Positions 9,393-17,709 of a DNA stretch of 64,000 nucleotides are shown piece after piece (positions within the stretch are counted from its first letter, which is position 1; the number at the start of each line of letters is the position of its first letter). Source of the stretch: CADCWN01 sp046328475 (GTDB lineage Bacteria; Chloroflexota; Chloroflexia; Thermomicrobiales; CADCWN01); assembly GCA_046328475.1 (NCBI GenBank), contig JAXLWN010000010.1:1-64000 (forward strand), given 5' to 3'. The translations under genes were made by a program, and so were the position numbers. The notes below the pieces were generated by a model. It worked only from the letters and a program-made list of their open reading frames with translations, made no database searches and was not told the DNA's origin.

Positions 9393-10266
9393 TCAAACCC
9401 GCCTCACCATCAGCCAATCCCGCGCCCTGTCCGGCACCAGCCGCGCGATCACCCCCACCGCCGCCCGATTCCGCCCCACCGGATACCGCGCCCTCGGCCG
9501 CGCCACCGTCAGCGCCCGCGCGATCACCGCCGCCACCTCCTCCGGCGCGATCCCCCGCGTCGCCCCTTCGCCGAACGCCCGGCGCACCCGCGCCAGATAC
9601 GCGCATACGGCGATCTCTCGCCGAGTCCCGCCCGGTCCTCCTCCGCCATCGCCTCGCCCTTGCCCCAGATCGGCGTCGCCACCGGCCCCGGCTCCACCAG
9701 CACCACCGCCAGCCCCCACGGCAGCAGCTCCACCCGCAGCGAATCCGACAACGCCTCCAGCGCGAACTTCGACGCGGCGTACGCCCCCAGGAACGGCGAC
9801 GCGATTCGCCCCGACACGCTGCTCACATTCACGATCCGCCCCCGCCCCGCGCAACAGCGGCAACAGCGCCTGCGTCATCGCCACCGCCCCGATCACGTTC
9901 ACCCCCAGCACCTGCGCCACGCGCCAGCGGCACCTCCTCCACCGGCCCCGCCACCGCAATCCCCGCATTATTCACCAGCCCCACCAACCGCACCCCGCGC
10001 CGCTCGACCTCCGCCCCCACCTCCCCCACCGCCCTCGCGACACTCGCCCCATCCGTCACATCGAGCGCAATCGGCCGCAGCAACGCCCCCGCCCCGATCG
10101 CACCCGCCGCCGCCCGCAGCGCCTCCCCATCCTCCCCTCGCCGCACCCCCGCAACGACCACCCACCCCCGGTGCGCCAGCAACAACGCCGTCGCCCACCC
10201 GATCCCGCCGACGCCCCCGTCACCACCACCGCCCGCGCACCCCCACCAGCCCCTCCCCTTCCACCA
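9393..10266 (-). pseudogene. Short-chain dehydrogenase/reductase, frame-broken
   Basis: NAD(P)-dependent SDR oxidoreductase. All classical pieces are present but spread over frames: the cofactor loop VVVTGASAG near 10220, ALDVTD and LVNNAGIAVAGPVEEVPLA, then LGVNVIGAVAMTQALLPLL, then MNVSSVSGRIASPFLGAYAASKFALEAL (catalytic Ser, Tyr and Lys in SG-S, AYAASK) and VEPGPVATPIWGKGE, and a C-terminal helix ending at 9393. Four or more shifts separate them. The ATG at 10264-10266 follows no clear ribosome site and also needs a frame change. Confidence 0.75.
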
Positions 10267-10763
10267 TTACCACCCGCACATCCCCGTAGCCCTTCCCCGC
10301 TCCTCGCGGCCGGGTACCCACCGCAGTGGGTGGCGGGTGCCGCCGCAGCGGCGGGGTGGGGTCCGTACCCTCTGACACGACTCACGACTCACGACTCACG
10401 ACTCGCTCCCGCAAAACCACCGCCCACATCGCGCGTTGTACACGCAGAATGACGACGGCGCAATGAGCACCGTCGCCGGGGACCCCGGATAGACTGATTC
10501 GGGCTTCAGGAACAGGTAACTCGCCGCCGCCAGCCAGCGGCAAAAAGCGCGCTTGCACTTTCCACTGTACGGTCATAACCCCCCGTCGCTCGCGGAGGAT
10601 GGGCGACGGAGGAATGATTCTTGCCAGTCCCTCAACTCAGGGTCCTCACCGCGCCCGGAGCACGGCGCGCTGAGCGGGTAGCCGTGGTAGCCTCGCCGTC
10701 GGCTGGCGATGTGCGATGCTATTCGCGGGACGCATTTCGGTCCACGACGCAGGAGGAGGTACG
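10267..10763. repeat. Repeat-rich gap before the secreted protein
   Basis: Contains two nested palindromic repeats at 10315-10365 (CCCACCGCAGTGGGTGG, then GCCGCCGCAGCGGCGGGGTG) and a run of ACGACTC heptamers at 10377-10410. An inverted repeat, CCGTCGC...GCGACGG, lies around 10580-10606. No gene is supported. Confidence 0.55.
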
Positions 10764-12311
10764 ATGAGGAAGCAACGGTTCTCGCGGCTGATACTCTGGG
10801 CGCTGGCCTTCGCGCTCAGCGTGGGCATCGCCCCCGGGATCATGCCGCAACCGGCAGCGGCGGAGCCGATCACCCTGCCGACCTACGCCGATCCCGCCTT
10901 CCAGACCGTCTGGGAGCGCTACGATCGCCCGGTCTACTTCGGCCAGACCTCGCGCTCCTACACCTGGGGCGGGCAGGTCAGCGGCGGCATCACCGAAGCC
11001 TACAAGGAAGGCAACGGCGGGGAGCACCTTGTCCAGTACTTCGACAAGAGCCGCATGGAGATCAACGACAAGGACGCCGACAAGAATAGCCCCTTCTTCG
11101 TCACGCAGGGCCTGCTGGCGCGCGACATGATCCGGGGCGAGGTCCAGGAGGGCAACAACACCTTCAGGACGGTCGAACCGGCCGAGATCCCGTTCGGCGA
11201 CCTCGACGATGTTGCCGCGACCAGCCCGACCTACGCCTCGTTCAAGGGCGTGCTGAGTTCGCCGCCGATCCCGGCCGGCAACCTGCTCACCCAGCGCATC
11301 GAGCGCAACGGCAGCGTCAACAACAACGCCGACCCGCGCGGCGTCCGCTCCGTCGGCATCGTGCCGGGCGCGGAGGCCACCAACCACAGCATCGCCTCCG
11401 TCTTCTACGAGTTCTTGCAGCGGACCGGCCCGGTCTACGTGAACGGCCAGAACGTCGAGAGCGCGATCTTCGTCCCGACCTTCTACGTCACCGGCCTGCC
11501 GATCACCGAGGCCTACTGGACCACGCTGAAGATCGCCGGCGTCTACAAGGACGTGCTGATCCAGTGCTTCGAGCGCCGCTGCCTCACCTACAACCCGGCC
11601 AACTCCGCCGCTTTCCAGGTTGAGCTGGCGAACACCGGGCTGCAGTACTACGCCTGGCGCTACCCCTTCGCCTCCGACAACCAGCCGCCGATCTTCACCG
11701 CCAACCCGTTCGTCACCGATGTCACCCACAACAGCGCGCGGGTCGTCTGGGACACCAGCGAACCGGCGACGAGCGAGGTTCGTTACGGCCCCACCGACCA
11801 GTACGGCACGCTGGCGGGCAACCTCATCCTCGTCAAGAACCACTCGGTGGTCCTGACCGGCCTGCTGCCGAACCAGAACTACCACTACAAGGTCACCTCG
11901 CGCGACGTGGTTGGCAACGCGGCGAACTCGCAGGATCTCGTCTTCAAGACCGATCCGACCCCTTCGGCCTCGCCGAGCCCGTCGCCGAGCCCTTCCCCGT
12001 CGCCATCGCCGTCGCCGTCGCCAAGTCCTTCGCCGTCGCCGAGCCCGTCACCGAGCGCTTCGCCCTTCGGGCACCTAGTCCAGGCGACGGACGCGCAACA
12101 GCAGATCGGCGGGGACCTCCACCAAGCGGAGGCCCCCGCCAACAGCAGATCGGCGTGGTCAATTGGGATGATACGCGCGGCGATGTCCACTCGAGTTGCG
12201 GACCGAAGCAATTGCAACTCGATAGGGCATCGCCGCCTGCCCGCGCGTACTTCTACCGCTCTCCCCGCCGGTTGCGTCGCCGCTCAATGGCCACGCTGCC
12301 AGTGCTGCTGA
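10764..12311 (+). CDS. Secreted fibronectin type III protein with Pro-Ser tail
   Basis: Exported protein; function unknown. A signal peptide (MRKQRFSRLILWALAFALSV..., cleavage likely after PAAAE) is followed by a domain with YFGQTSRSYTWGG and ITEAYWTTLKIAGVYKDVLI that I associate with exported Chloroflexota proteins, then a fibronectin type III domain (about residues 308-395: ITANPFVTDVTHNSARVVWD-like strands to NYHYKVTSRDVVGNA). A Pro-Ser repeat (about 400-435) follows, as in cell-wall or surface linkers. ATG 10764 is certain: AGGAGGAGGT ends 4 bases upstream. The last 80 or so residues after the repeat look random and cross a strong hairpin, so the real stop may have been lost by slippage in the repeat. 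Confidence 0.85.
   Translation: MRKQRFSRLILWALAFALSVGIAPGIMPQPAAAEPITLPTYADPAFQTVWERYDRPVYFGQTSRSYTWGGQVSGGITEAYKEGNGGEHLVQYFDKSRMEINDKDADKNSPFFVTQGLLARDMIRGEVQEGNNTFRTVEPAEIPFGDLDDVAATSPTYASFKGVLSSPPIPAGNLLTQRIERNGSVNNNADPRGVRSVGIVPGAEATNHSIASVFYEFLQRTGPVYVNGQNVESAIFVPTFYVTGLPITEAYWTTLKIAGVYKDVLIQCFERRCLTYNPANSAAFQVELANTGLQYYAWRYPFASDNQPPIFTANPFVTDVTHNSARVVWDTSEPATSEVRYGPTDQYGTLAGNLILVKNHSVVLTGLLPNQNYHYKVTSRDVVGNAANSQDLVFKTDPTPSASPSPSPSPSPSPSPSPSPSPSPSPSPSPSASPFGHLVQATDAQQQIGGDLHQAEAPANSRSAWSIGMIRAAMSTRVADRSNCNSIGHRRLPARTSTALPAGCVAAQWPRCQCC
12108..12140 (+). terminator. Strong hairpin within or after the Fn3 gene
   Basis: GGCGGGG-A-CCTCC, 7-base loop, GGAGG-C-CCCCGCC: 12 paired bases with one internal mismatch. 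The 16-base string CAACAGCAGATCGGCG flanks it as a direct repeat (starting about 12097 and 12140). There is no T-run. It lies in the doubtful 3' extension of the Fn3 gene, so it probably marks that gene's true end. Confidence 0.45.
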
Positions 12312-12419
12312 TATCACATGACCAGCGCATCGTTGACGGAAGCGTTTCTCAAGAAGAGATCACCAGGATCTGCTCGGCGGATGACTGCGCGGCACTATTC
12401 TCTATTCTCCCAACCATAC

Positions 12420-12448
12420 TTGACGGATATTAATTGTGCGACTATACT
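12420..12448 (+). promoter_or_regulatory. Sigma-70 type promoter of the marR remnant
   Basis: TTGACG (12420-12425), 17-base spacer, TATACT (12443-12448): near-consensus. Transcription would start near 12455, inside the palindrome TTGGCTAACCAA. Confidence 0.65.
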
Positions 12449-12453
12449 ATCAG

Positions 12454-12465
12454 TTGGCTAACCAA
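12454..12465. promoter_or_regulatory. Candidate MarR operator TTGGCTAACCAA
   Basis: Inverted repeat TTGG-CTAA-CCAA exactly where transcription from the adjacent promoter would begin. A similar but imperfect half-site pair, TTGGTTGACCAG, lies at 12941-12951 downstream of the remnant, before the next gene. This position suits autorepression by the encoded MarR protein. Confidence 0.5.
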
Positions 12466-12487
12466 TGATATCAGGGGCAGGTATGTT

Positions 12488-12880
12488 ATGTCGAACCGGG
12501 CATCGGCCCGCTATTGGTCCAGATCTGCCGGGCCCAGCGCAACCTTGCCGCTGCTGCCCTGGGAAGCGATCCGCATGCATGTTGGCCAGAAACCTCGTGT
12601 ACCGACTAGCGTCATGAGGGCGTCTCCCAGGCTCAGCTTGGCGAGCGCTCAGCCGGATGCGTCGACGGTCACGAAGATGCTTCTGCGCCTAGAGAGAGAT
12701 GGATTGTCGAGCGACAGGCCGACACGACGGATGCGCGCATTATGCGCGTACCTCACGCCGCACGGCCGGACCCTTGTCGGGCCAGTGCTCGACGTCTGGC
12801 GTCAGTTAGGGAGGAGCGAATCATCCAAGGGCTGAGCGATGCCGAGATCTTTGCTGCTCCGTCGTCTACTTATCCAACCA
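12488..12880 (+). pseudogene. MarR-family regulator, decayed
   Basis: The winged-helix recognition part is clear (DASTVTKMLLRLERDGL, then LTPHGRTLVGPVLDVWRQL), and the following helix EERIIQGLSDAEI continues in another frame. The N-terminal half is unrecognisable in the open frame. The start ATG 12488 follows AGGGGCAGG. The region is visibly less G+C-rich than most of the window, which suggests foreign origin or decay. Confidence 0.6.
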
Positions 12881-12989
12881 GAGCAATTTCGGTCGTAGCG
12901 CTTGCCCACCATGTAAGGAGCTTCGCACTCTACAAATAGTTGGTTGACCAGGGAAATGAATAGACAGGCGAGAATAGGCAGGAGGAGCA

Positions 12990-13485
12990 ATGGTCGTTGA
13001 ACTGACACCCCGAGGGTCGCGGGGTCATGGAAGTGGCCGCTGCTGCTGCGCTCGCTGATGGGCGCAATGGCTCGCCTTAACGCGCCCATCCATCGTCTCT
13101 TCGGCGACCGGATGCGCAAGGACGGCCGGTGCCCCTCCTGACCACGCTCGGTGCCAAGTCGGGCAAGGTCCGACAGACGATCCTTTGCTGGTTTCCAGAT
13201 GGCGACGATCGTAGCTGTGGTGGCGTTCGCTGCCGGGGCGGCGACGCATCCCGCCTGGTACACGAATCTGGCGCGCCATCCAGACAGGTCACAATCGCGA
13301 TCAGTTTCCGGCGACAGGTTAGGGTTGAACTGCAGTCGTTGCGGGAGTGCGCGGAGCGCGCTGAGGCGTGGCAACGCATCATTGCGCTGGCACCGGGCTA
13401 TGCCGCCTATCAGCAGACGGATCGCGAGATTCCGGTTGTTCGTTTGCGAGCTAAAGCAGAGGCTCGGCCGAGCGCAAACCATTGA
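12990..13485 (+). pseudogene. DDN-type F420-dependent nitroreductase family, decayed
   Basis: Pieces of a deazaflavin (F420)-dependent nitroreductase-family protein in successive frames: MVVELTPRG from the ATG at 12990 (ribosome site AGGAGGAGC), KWPLLLRSLMGAMARLNAPI and HRLFGDRMRKDG, then VPLLTTLGAKSGKVRQTILC, then VAFAAGAATHPAWYTNLARH, and the C-terminal RAEAWQRIIALAPGYAAYQQ to the stop at 13485. At least three shifts are required. With the next gene it hints at an F420-using organism. Confidence 0.65.
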
Positions 13486-13507
13486 CGCAGTGAGGAGGGG
13501 AACATCC

Positions 13508-13930
13508 GTGAGTAGGTTTACACCTGAGGAGATCGCGCATCTACAGAGCCAGCGCCTCGGTCGCCTGGCGACTATCGGCGCGAATGGCGACTTGCACGTT
13601 GTCCCGGTGGGCTTCCGGTACAATCCCGAGCACGACACCATCGACATCGGCGGCCAAGCAACTTCGCGACGTCCAAGAAGTATCGCGACGCGTTGCGCCA
13701 CGGCGTGGCTTTCGTGGTGGACGATGTCCTGCCGCCGTGGAAGCCGCGCTTCGTCGAGGTGCGAGGGCGGTAAAAGCGGAGGCAGCAGGTGGCACCAACA
13801 TCGTGTAGAACTTCGCGCCAGAGATCCTCCGGATCACTCCCACCTACATCGTGTCCATCGGTGTGAATGAAGAGGTCGTCATGCCAGGTCAGGGGCGAGT
13901 GAATTATCACGGCCGGAAGGTAGAGCAGAG
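13508..13930 (+). pseudogene. PPOX-class oxidoreductase, decayed
   Basis: Pyridoxamine-phosphate-oxidase-like split-barrel protein of the class often using F420. GTG 13508 follows GGAGGGG closely; residues SRFTPEEIAHLQSQRLGRLA and VVPVGFRYNPEHDTIDIGG are normal. After about 13655 the frame breaks: FVVDDVLPPWKPRFVEVRG and the C-terminal ITPTYIVSIGVNE are found in other frames. The 3' end is uncertain. It sits 23 bases after the DDN-like remnant, so the two were probably one operon. Confidence 0.6.
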
Positions 13931-14045
13931 CCACCCAGGTACGGCGCAGTCGGAGGCCGGGGCATATTGGTGGCCGTTGCCGCCATGCAGATGCGGCAGA
14001 TAGCAGCCTCCTACTCCCATCGTGCCCAAACCGCCAAACTCCGAG

Positions 14046-14071
14046 CGGTGCACCACACCCGTGGTGCACCG
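14046..14071. terminator. Perfect 10-base-stem hairpin
   Basis: CGGTGCACCA, 6-base loop, TGGTGCACCG. It lies between the PPOX remnant and the decarboxylase gene. There is no T-run, so it could be a terminator relic or a protein-binding dyad. Nothing else is seen between 13931 and 14170. Confidence 0.4.
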
Positions 14072-14170
14072 CCCCTTGCACCCATCCCGCAGCCGTGGTA
14101 CACACCATGCGGCGCGGCCTCACCCGCGCCGCATCGTCCCATCGCCCCGCAGCGGGAGGGCCAGCCGCCG

Positions 14171-15685
14171 ATGACCAGCATCCCGGACGCCGCGACCTAC
14201 CTCGACTGGCTGCGCGCCCGCTACCCGCAGCACATCGCGCCCGATGGCCGCCTGAACGATTTCCTCGCCGTGCGCGGCGACCACCTCCACTTCCGCGATC
14301 TCGACCTCCACGCCCTCGCCCGCGAGCACGGTTCGCCGCTCGAACTCGTCTACACCCCGCTGATCACCGAGCGCGTCCGGGCGATGATCGGCCACTTCGC
14401 CGCCGCGCGCGATGCCATCGGCTACCGGGGCGGCTTCGTCTACGCCAACGCCACCAAGGCCAACGTCGCCGAGGAAGTGATCCGCCACGCCCTGCTCGGC
14501 GGCGCGCACTACGAAACATCCTCCTCCTACGACATCGACATCGCCCGCCTTCTCTGGCGGCACGGCTTCCTGCCCGGCGACCGGCTGATCATCAACAACG
14601 GCTTCAAAATCCCCTCCTACGCCGACAACATCAAGTCGCTGCGCCGCGAGGGTTACGCCAACATCCTGCCCGTCTTCGACAGCCCCGAGGAGATCGCCGC
14701 CTTCGCCGACTTCGAACTCCCGCTCCCGGTCGGCCTGCGCCAGCGCATCGACCACGGCGTCACCGATCACCAGGCATTGGCGGGCGTCGAGTCGCGTTTC
14801 GGCATGGGCTTCGCCGAATTGCAGGCCCAGGCCGCGCGCATCGAAGCGCTGCCGAACCTCTCCCTCAAGCTCTACCACGCCATGCTCGGCTCCCAGCTTG
14901 AAGACGAAGCCTCGTTCGTCGCCTCGCTCGTCTTCGCCGCCGAGTGCTACTGCACCCTCAAGCGCGACCACCCCTCGCTCGAATACTTCGACTTCGGCGG
15001 CGGCGTGCCGGTCCCCTACAGCCTCGACTTCGACTTTGACTACGGCCAGTTCGCCCGCCTCCTGCTCGCCGGTGTGCGCGACGTCTGCGCCCGCTACGGC
15101 GTGCCCGAGCCGACCATCGTCGGCGAATTCGGGCGCTACACCACCGCCGAGCACGGCGCGCACCTCTTCCAGGTCGTCGCCGAGAAACCGACCGCGCACG
15201 GCGACGCCCGCTGGTACATCGTCGACAGCAGCCTGATGGTCGCCCTGCCCGACAGCTGGGGCATCGGCCAGAAATTCATCGTCCTGCCGCTCAACGGCTT
15301 CAGCCGCCCGCCGCAGCGCGCCTGGCTCGGCGGCCTCACCTGCGATTCAGACGACGTCTACCGCGAATCGGGCGACCCCGGCTACCTCACCCTCCCCGCC
15401 ACCGACCCCGCCGATCCCCTCTACCTTGGCTTCTTCTGCACCGGAGCCTACCAGGAGATGCTCTCCGGGGTGCGCGGCGTCCATCACTGCCTCCTCCCCG
15501 AAGCCAAGGAGCTGATCATCGAGCGCGACCCCGCCACTGGCACCGAGCATCGCCGCATCATGTCCGCGCAACCCAGCGACGTCGTCCTCGCCGCCCTCGG
15601 CTACGGCCGCTACCTCCCCCACGAAGAACGCCAACTCGCCCCCACCGAAGCCCCCCCGCCCCACTCCCCCGTCCCTCGCCCCTGA
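14171..15685 (+). CDS. PLP-dependent (arginine-type) decarboxylase, alanine-racemase fold
   Basis: Fold-III pyridoxal-phosphate decarboxylase of 504 residues, most like arginine decarboxylases that feed polyamine synthesis. The PLP lysine lies in FVYANATKANVAEE; the substrate/PLP barrel includes HYETSSSYDIDIARLLW, the Gly-rich YFDFGGGVPVP and the phosphate motif GEFGRY (GEPGR in relatives). CTGAYQEMLSG holds the second active-site cysteine of the family. The ATG at 14171 is preferred; GGGAGGG lies about 14 bases upstream. The true substrate (Arg, Orn or diaminopimelate) cannot be fixed by eye. The tail is Pro-rich and ends at a strong terminator. Confidence 0.85.
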   Translation: MTSIPDAATYLDWLRARYPQHIAPDGRLNDFLAVRGDHLHFRDLDLHALAREHGSPLELVYTPLITERVRAMIGHFAAARDAIGYRGGFVYANATKANVAEEVIRHALLGGAHYETSSSYDIDIARLLWRHGFLPGDRLIINNGFKIPSYADNIKSLRREGYANILPVFDSPEEIAAFADFELPLPVGLRQRIDHGVTDHQALAGVESRFGMGFAELQAQAARIEALPNLSLKLYHAMLGSQLEDEASFVASLVFAAECYCTLKRDHPSLEYFDFGGGVPVPYSLDFDFDYGQFARLLLAGVRDVCARYGVPEPTIVGEFGRYTTAEHGAHLFQVVAEKPTAHGDARWYIVDSSLMVALPDSWGIGQKFIVLPLNGFSRPPQRAWLGGLTCDSDDVYRESGDPGYLTLPATDPADPLYLGFFCTGAYQEMLSGVRGVHHCLLPEAKELIIERDPATGTEHRRIMSAQPSDVVLAALGYGRYLPHEERQLAPTEAPPPHSPVPRP

Positions 15686-15703
15686 CGCCAGGAACGTCGT
15701 ATT

Positions 15704-15746
15704 CCCGGAGCGGCCACCGGCGCGCGGCGACACCGGTGGCTCCGGG
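15704..15746. terminator. Bidirectional hairpin between convergent genes
   Basis: CCCGGA-GCG-GCCACCGG, 12-base loop, CCGGTGGC-TCCGGG. It lies between the decarboxylase stop (15685) and the stop of the opposing cupin gene (15753). It can serve both strands. Confidence 0.6.
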
Positions 15747-15752
15747 CTCACG

Positions 15753-16178
15753 CTAAGCTGCGCCTGCGGCGGGCGGGGTGCCGACCTGCCGTGCGCCGTG
15801 TGGCATCATCAGCTGGTCGAAGGTGGACACCACCGTGGCGGCGGAGAAGAAGCCAACGCAGCGGGCGGTCTCCGCCCCGATGTTGCGGATACCGTGCGGC
15901 ACCATCGCCGGGATCAGCGCCGCCTGCCCGGCCCGCAGCTGCCCCGTCTCATCGCCCAGGTGTGCCTCGACCGTGCCGGAGAGGAGGAGCACAATCTCCT
16001 CCGCGCTGTCGGTGTGCGTGCCGAGATAGTGCCCCGGCTCGATCTCGAAGTAGACGACCGAGGAACTCTCGTTGCCGGTGGCGGCGTAGAAGGGAAAATT
16101 CACCGTGATGCGCATCGCCGGGTCGTCCTCGTACCAGGCCGTGTGCATATCCAGGCGTGCCAGATCGGCCGTCTGCAT
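15753..16178 (-). CDS. Cupin-domain protein
   Basis: 141-residue single-domain cupin (beta barrel). Cupin motif 1 is seen as GHYLGTHTDSAEEIVLLLSG (expected G-x5-HxH-x3,4-E pattern, with H-x-D in place of HxH) and motif 2 as AALIPAMVPHGIRNIG. The second His and the Glu are present, so metal binding is plausible. ATG 16178 has AGGAGG upstream; the longer open frame has no ribosome site. It shares direction and close spacing with the VOC gene and a TetR remnant, suggesting one small operon for handling a small molecule. Substrate unknown. Confidence 0.85.
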   Translation of the reverse strand: MQTADLARLDMHTAWYEDDPAMRITVNFPFYAATGNESSSVVYFEIEPGHYLGTHTDSAEEIVLLLSGTVEAHLGDETGQLRAGQAALIPAMVPHGIRNIGAETARCVGFFSAATVVSTFDQLMMPHGARQVGTPPAAGAA

Positions 16179-16231
16179 GGCAGTCCTCCTCGTATTGTGC
16201 CCTGATCGGGGAAGGAGATTGGGGGGCGGCG

Positions 16232-16666
16232 CTAGCCGCGGCGTGGGGCGAACAACTCCAACTGGATGTTGTCGGGATCGCGGAAGACCAGGATCGAGCC
16301 GAAGGGACGGTCGTCGATCGGCGATTGGGTGCAAGGACGATCGGCCACTTCCGCCCTGGCGATCCCCAGCCCCTCCAGGTGTACCTGCCACGCCTCCAGG
16401 TCGGCACGGTCTGGCACCGCCAGCCCGACATGATCGAGGCCGGTCCGCGTCTCGGCGAAGGTCTCGCCACCGTTGGCGTCGTGGCGATGCAGCGCGATGA
16501 TGAAGCGCCAGGCCGCGTCGCCGAGCAATTTGCCCGTGCCGCCCGAGTGCGGCACCTCCATGCGATAGGCGATCCCGAAGACTCGCTCATACCAGGAGAT
16601 GCTCGCCTCCAGATCGGTCACCGTGAGGGCAATGTGGTGCAGGGCGGGCTGGGCAACGTCAAGCAT
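16232..16666 (-). CDS. VOC (glyoxalase/dioxygenase-fold) protein
   Basis: 144 residues with two beta-alpha-beta-beta-beta modules of the vicinal-oxygen-chelate fold: LHHIALTVTDLEASISWYER at the N-terminus, GLDHVGLAVPDRADLEAW in the middle and FRDPDNIQLELFAP at the C-terminus. Candidate metal ligands are His (HHIAL), His (DHVGL) and Glu (LELF). ATG 16666 follows AAGGAGG by 6 bases. It could be a lyase, dioxygenase or binding protein; nothing more specific can be said. It lies between the TetR remnant and the cupin gene. Confidence 0.9.
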   Translation of the reverse strand: MLDVAQPALHHIALTVTDLEASISWYERVFGIAYRMEVPHSGGTGKLLGDAAWRFIIALHRHDANGGETFAETRTGLDHVGLAVPDRADLEAWQVHLEGLGIARAEVADRPCTQSPIDDRPFGSILVFRDPDNIQLELFAPRRG

Positions 16667-16762
16667 GTCAGCCTCCTTCCGGTCTCGCTGATCGGTGTTC
16701 GTTGTGATTGCCGCAGATTGCGGTGAACATCTATGCCTCGCGTCAGCCCCTCCTTTCCGACT

Positions 16763-17464
16763 TCACTGCTGATCTCCGGCCCCCTGCGGGCGGCGCTCGT
16801 CCTGAACTGCGGGCGTTTCCGGCCCCCATGCCGCGTACAGGATCGCCACCGCCGCCGGGATCAGGCTGCCGTAGCGCCCCTGGCCGACGGGGAGATCCGG
16901 TTGGTTGGCCATGTGTTGGGAAGCCAGGCCGTGGAGCATGGCGATGATGAGATCGCGGACCTCGTTGACCGGCACCCCGGGCCGAATCTCGCCCGAGGCG
17001 ATGGCCGCGATAACCTCATCCTCCAGCCCGGACAGCAGCCGCCAGCTCTCCTCCATCGTCGCGTCCGATGGGGCGAAGCCGGGCACCGGGCGCTCGAAGG
17101 CGAGCCGGTACAACTCCGGGTGCTGCTGCGCGAACCGCAAGTAGGCCTCGAATTTGGCGGGGACCCGCTGCCAGAAGGGGCCGCGATGCCCGCCGGTGCG
17201 GTCGAGTTCCGCGCTGTAAATGCGAATCCCTCCAGGAAGAGCGCGTCGTAAAGGGCCATTTTGCTGGGGAAGTAGGCGTAGAGTGACGGTGCCTGCAGGC
17301 GCACCCGGCGGGCTACTTCGCGCAGGCTGAAGCAGCCACACCCTGCTCGCGCATCACCGCGCGGCCACCAATAGGATCGCCCGACGCATCTCCTGATGGT
17401 TGCGCTGGCGGCGTTCCTCCGGCGAGAGGATCGCTTGCTTGTCTGATTCGGAACCGGCCGCCAC
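16763..17464 (-). pseudogene. TetR-family regulator, frame-broken
   Basis: Helix-turn-helix FSLREVARRVRLQAPSLYAY, then FPSKMALYDALFLEG, is intact in one frame. The N-terminal helix (RQRNHQEMRRAILL, from GTG 17464) and the whole ligand-binding part (YSAELDRTGGHRGPF onward to the stop at 16763) are in others, so at least two shifts occur, near 17340-17370 and 17230. The domain order and length are otherwise normal. It was probably the repressor of the VOC and cupin genes. Confidence 0.75.
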
Positions 17465-17507
17465 TGATCTTGCTCCCGTGAGTGACAACGTTCGGCTCTA
17501 GGTAGAA

Positions 17508-17536
17508 CTAACACTGTTAGGTGATACTTTCAGTGT
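17508..17536. promoter_or_regulatory. Candidate TetR operator dyads
   Basis: CTAACA-C-TGTTAG (17508-17520) is a perfect 13-base inverted repeat. A second overlapping dyad is ACACTG (17511-17516) with CAGTGT (17531-17536). They lie 44-72 bases before the broken TetR gene's start, where an autoregulatory operator is expected. Confidence 0.5.
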
Positions 17537-17649
17537 AAACTGCTCGGCGGTGCTTGTCAAGACATGTCCATGAAATCAAGCGAACTTAGAGACTCCGGAT
17601 TCCGCAATTGCGGATGGTGGTCGCCGCCCGCAGGCGGCGGGGAGGGGTG

Positions 17650-17682
17650 AAAAAAGCGGGGCGACCGGTGTGGCTGCCCCGC
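17650..17682 (-). terminator. Intrinsic terminator of the DedA gene
   Basis: Reading on the minus strand: GCGGGGC, 13-base loop, GCCCCGC, then six T. It lies 28 bases after the DedA stop. Stem plus T-run is the classic rho-independent form. Confidence 0.75.
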
Positions 17683-17709
17683 CCAATCTCCATTCTCGCG
17701 TCGCCTGGT

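Noticed and set aside
12742..12939. Separate 65-codon gene after the MarR remnant
   Set aside because: Its useful part (EERIIQGLSDAEI) is simply the continuation of the MarR protein in another frame.
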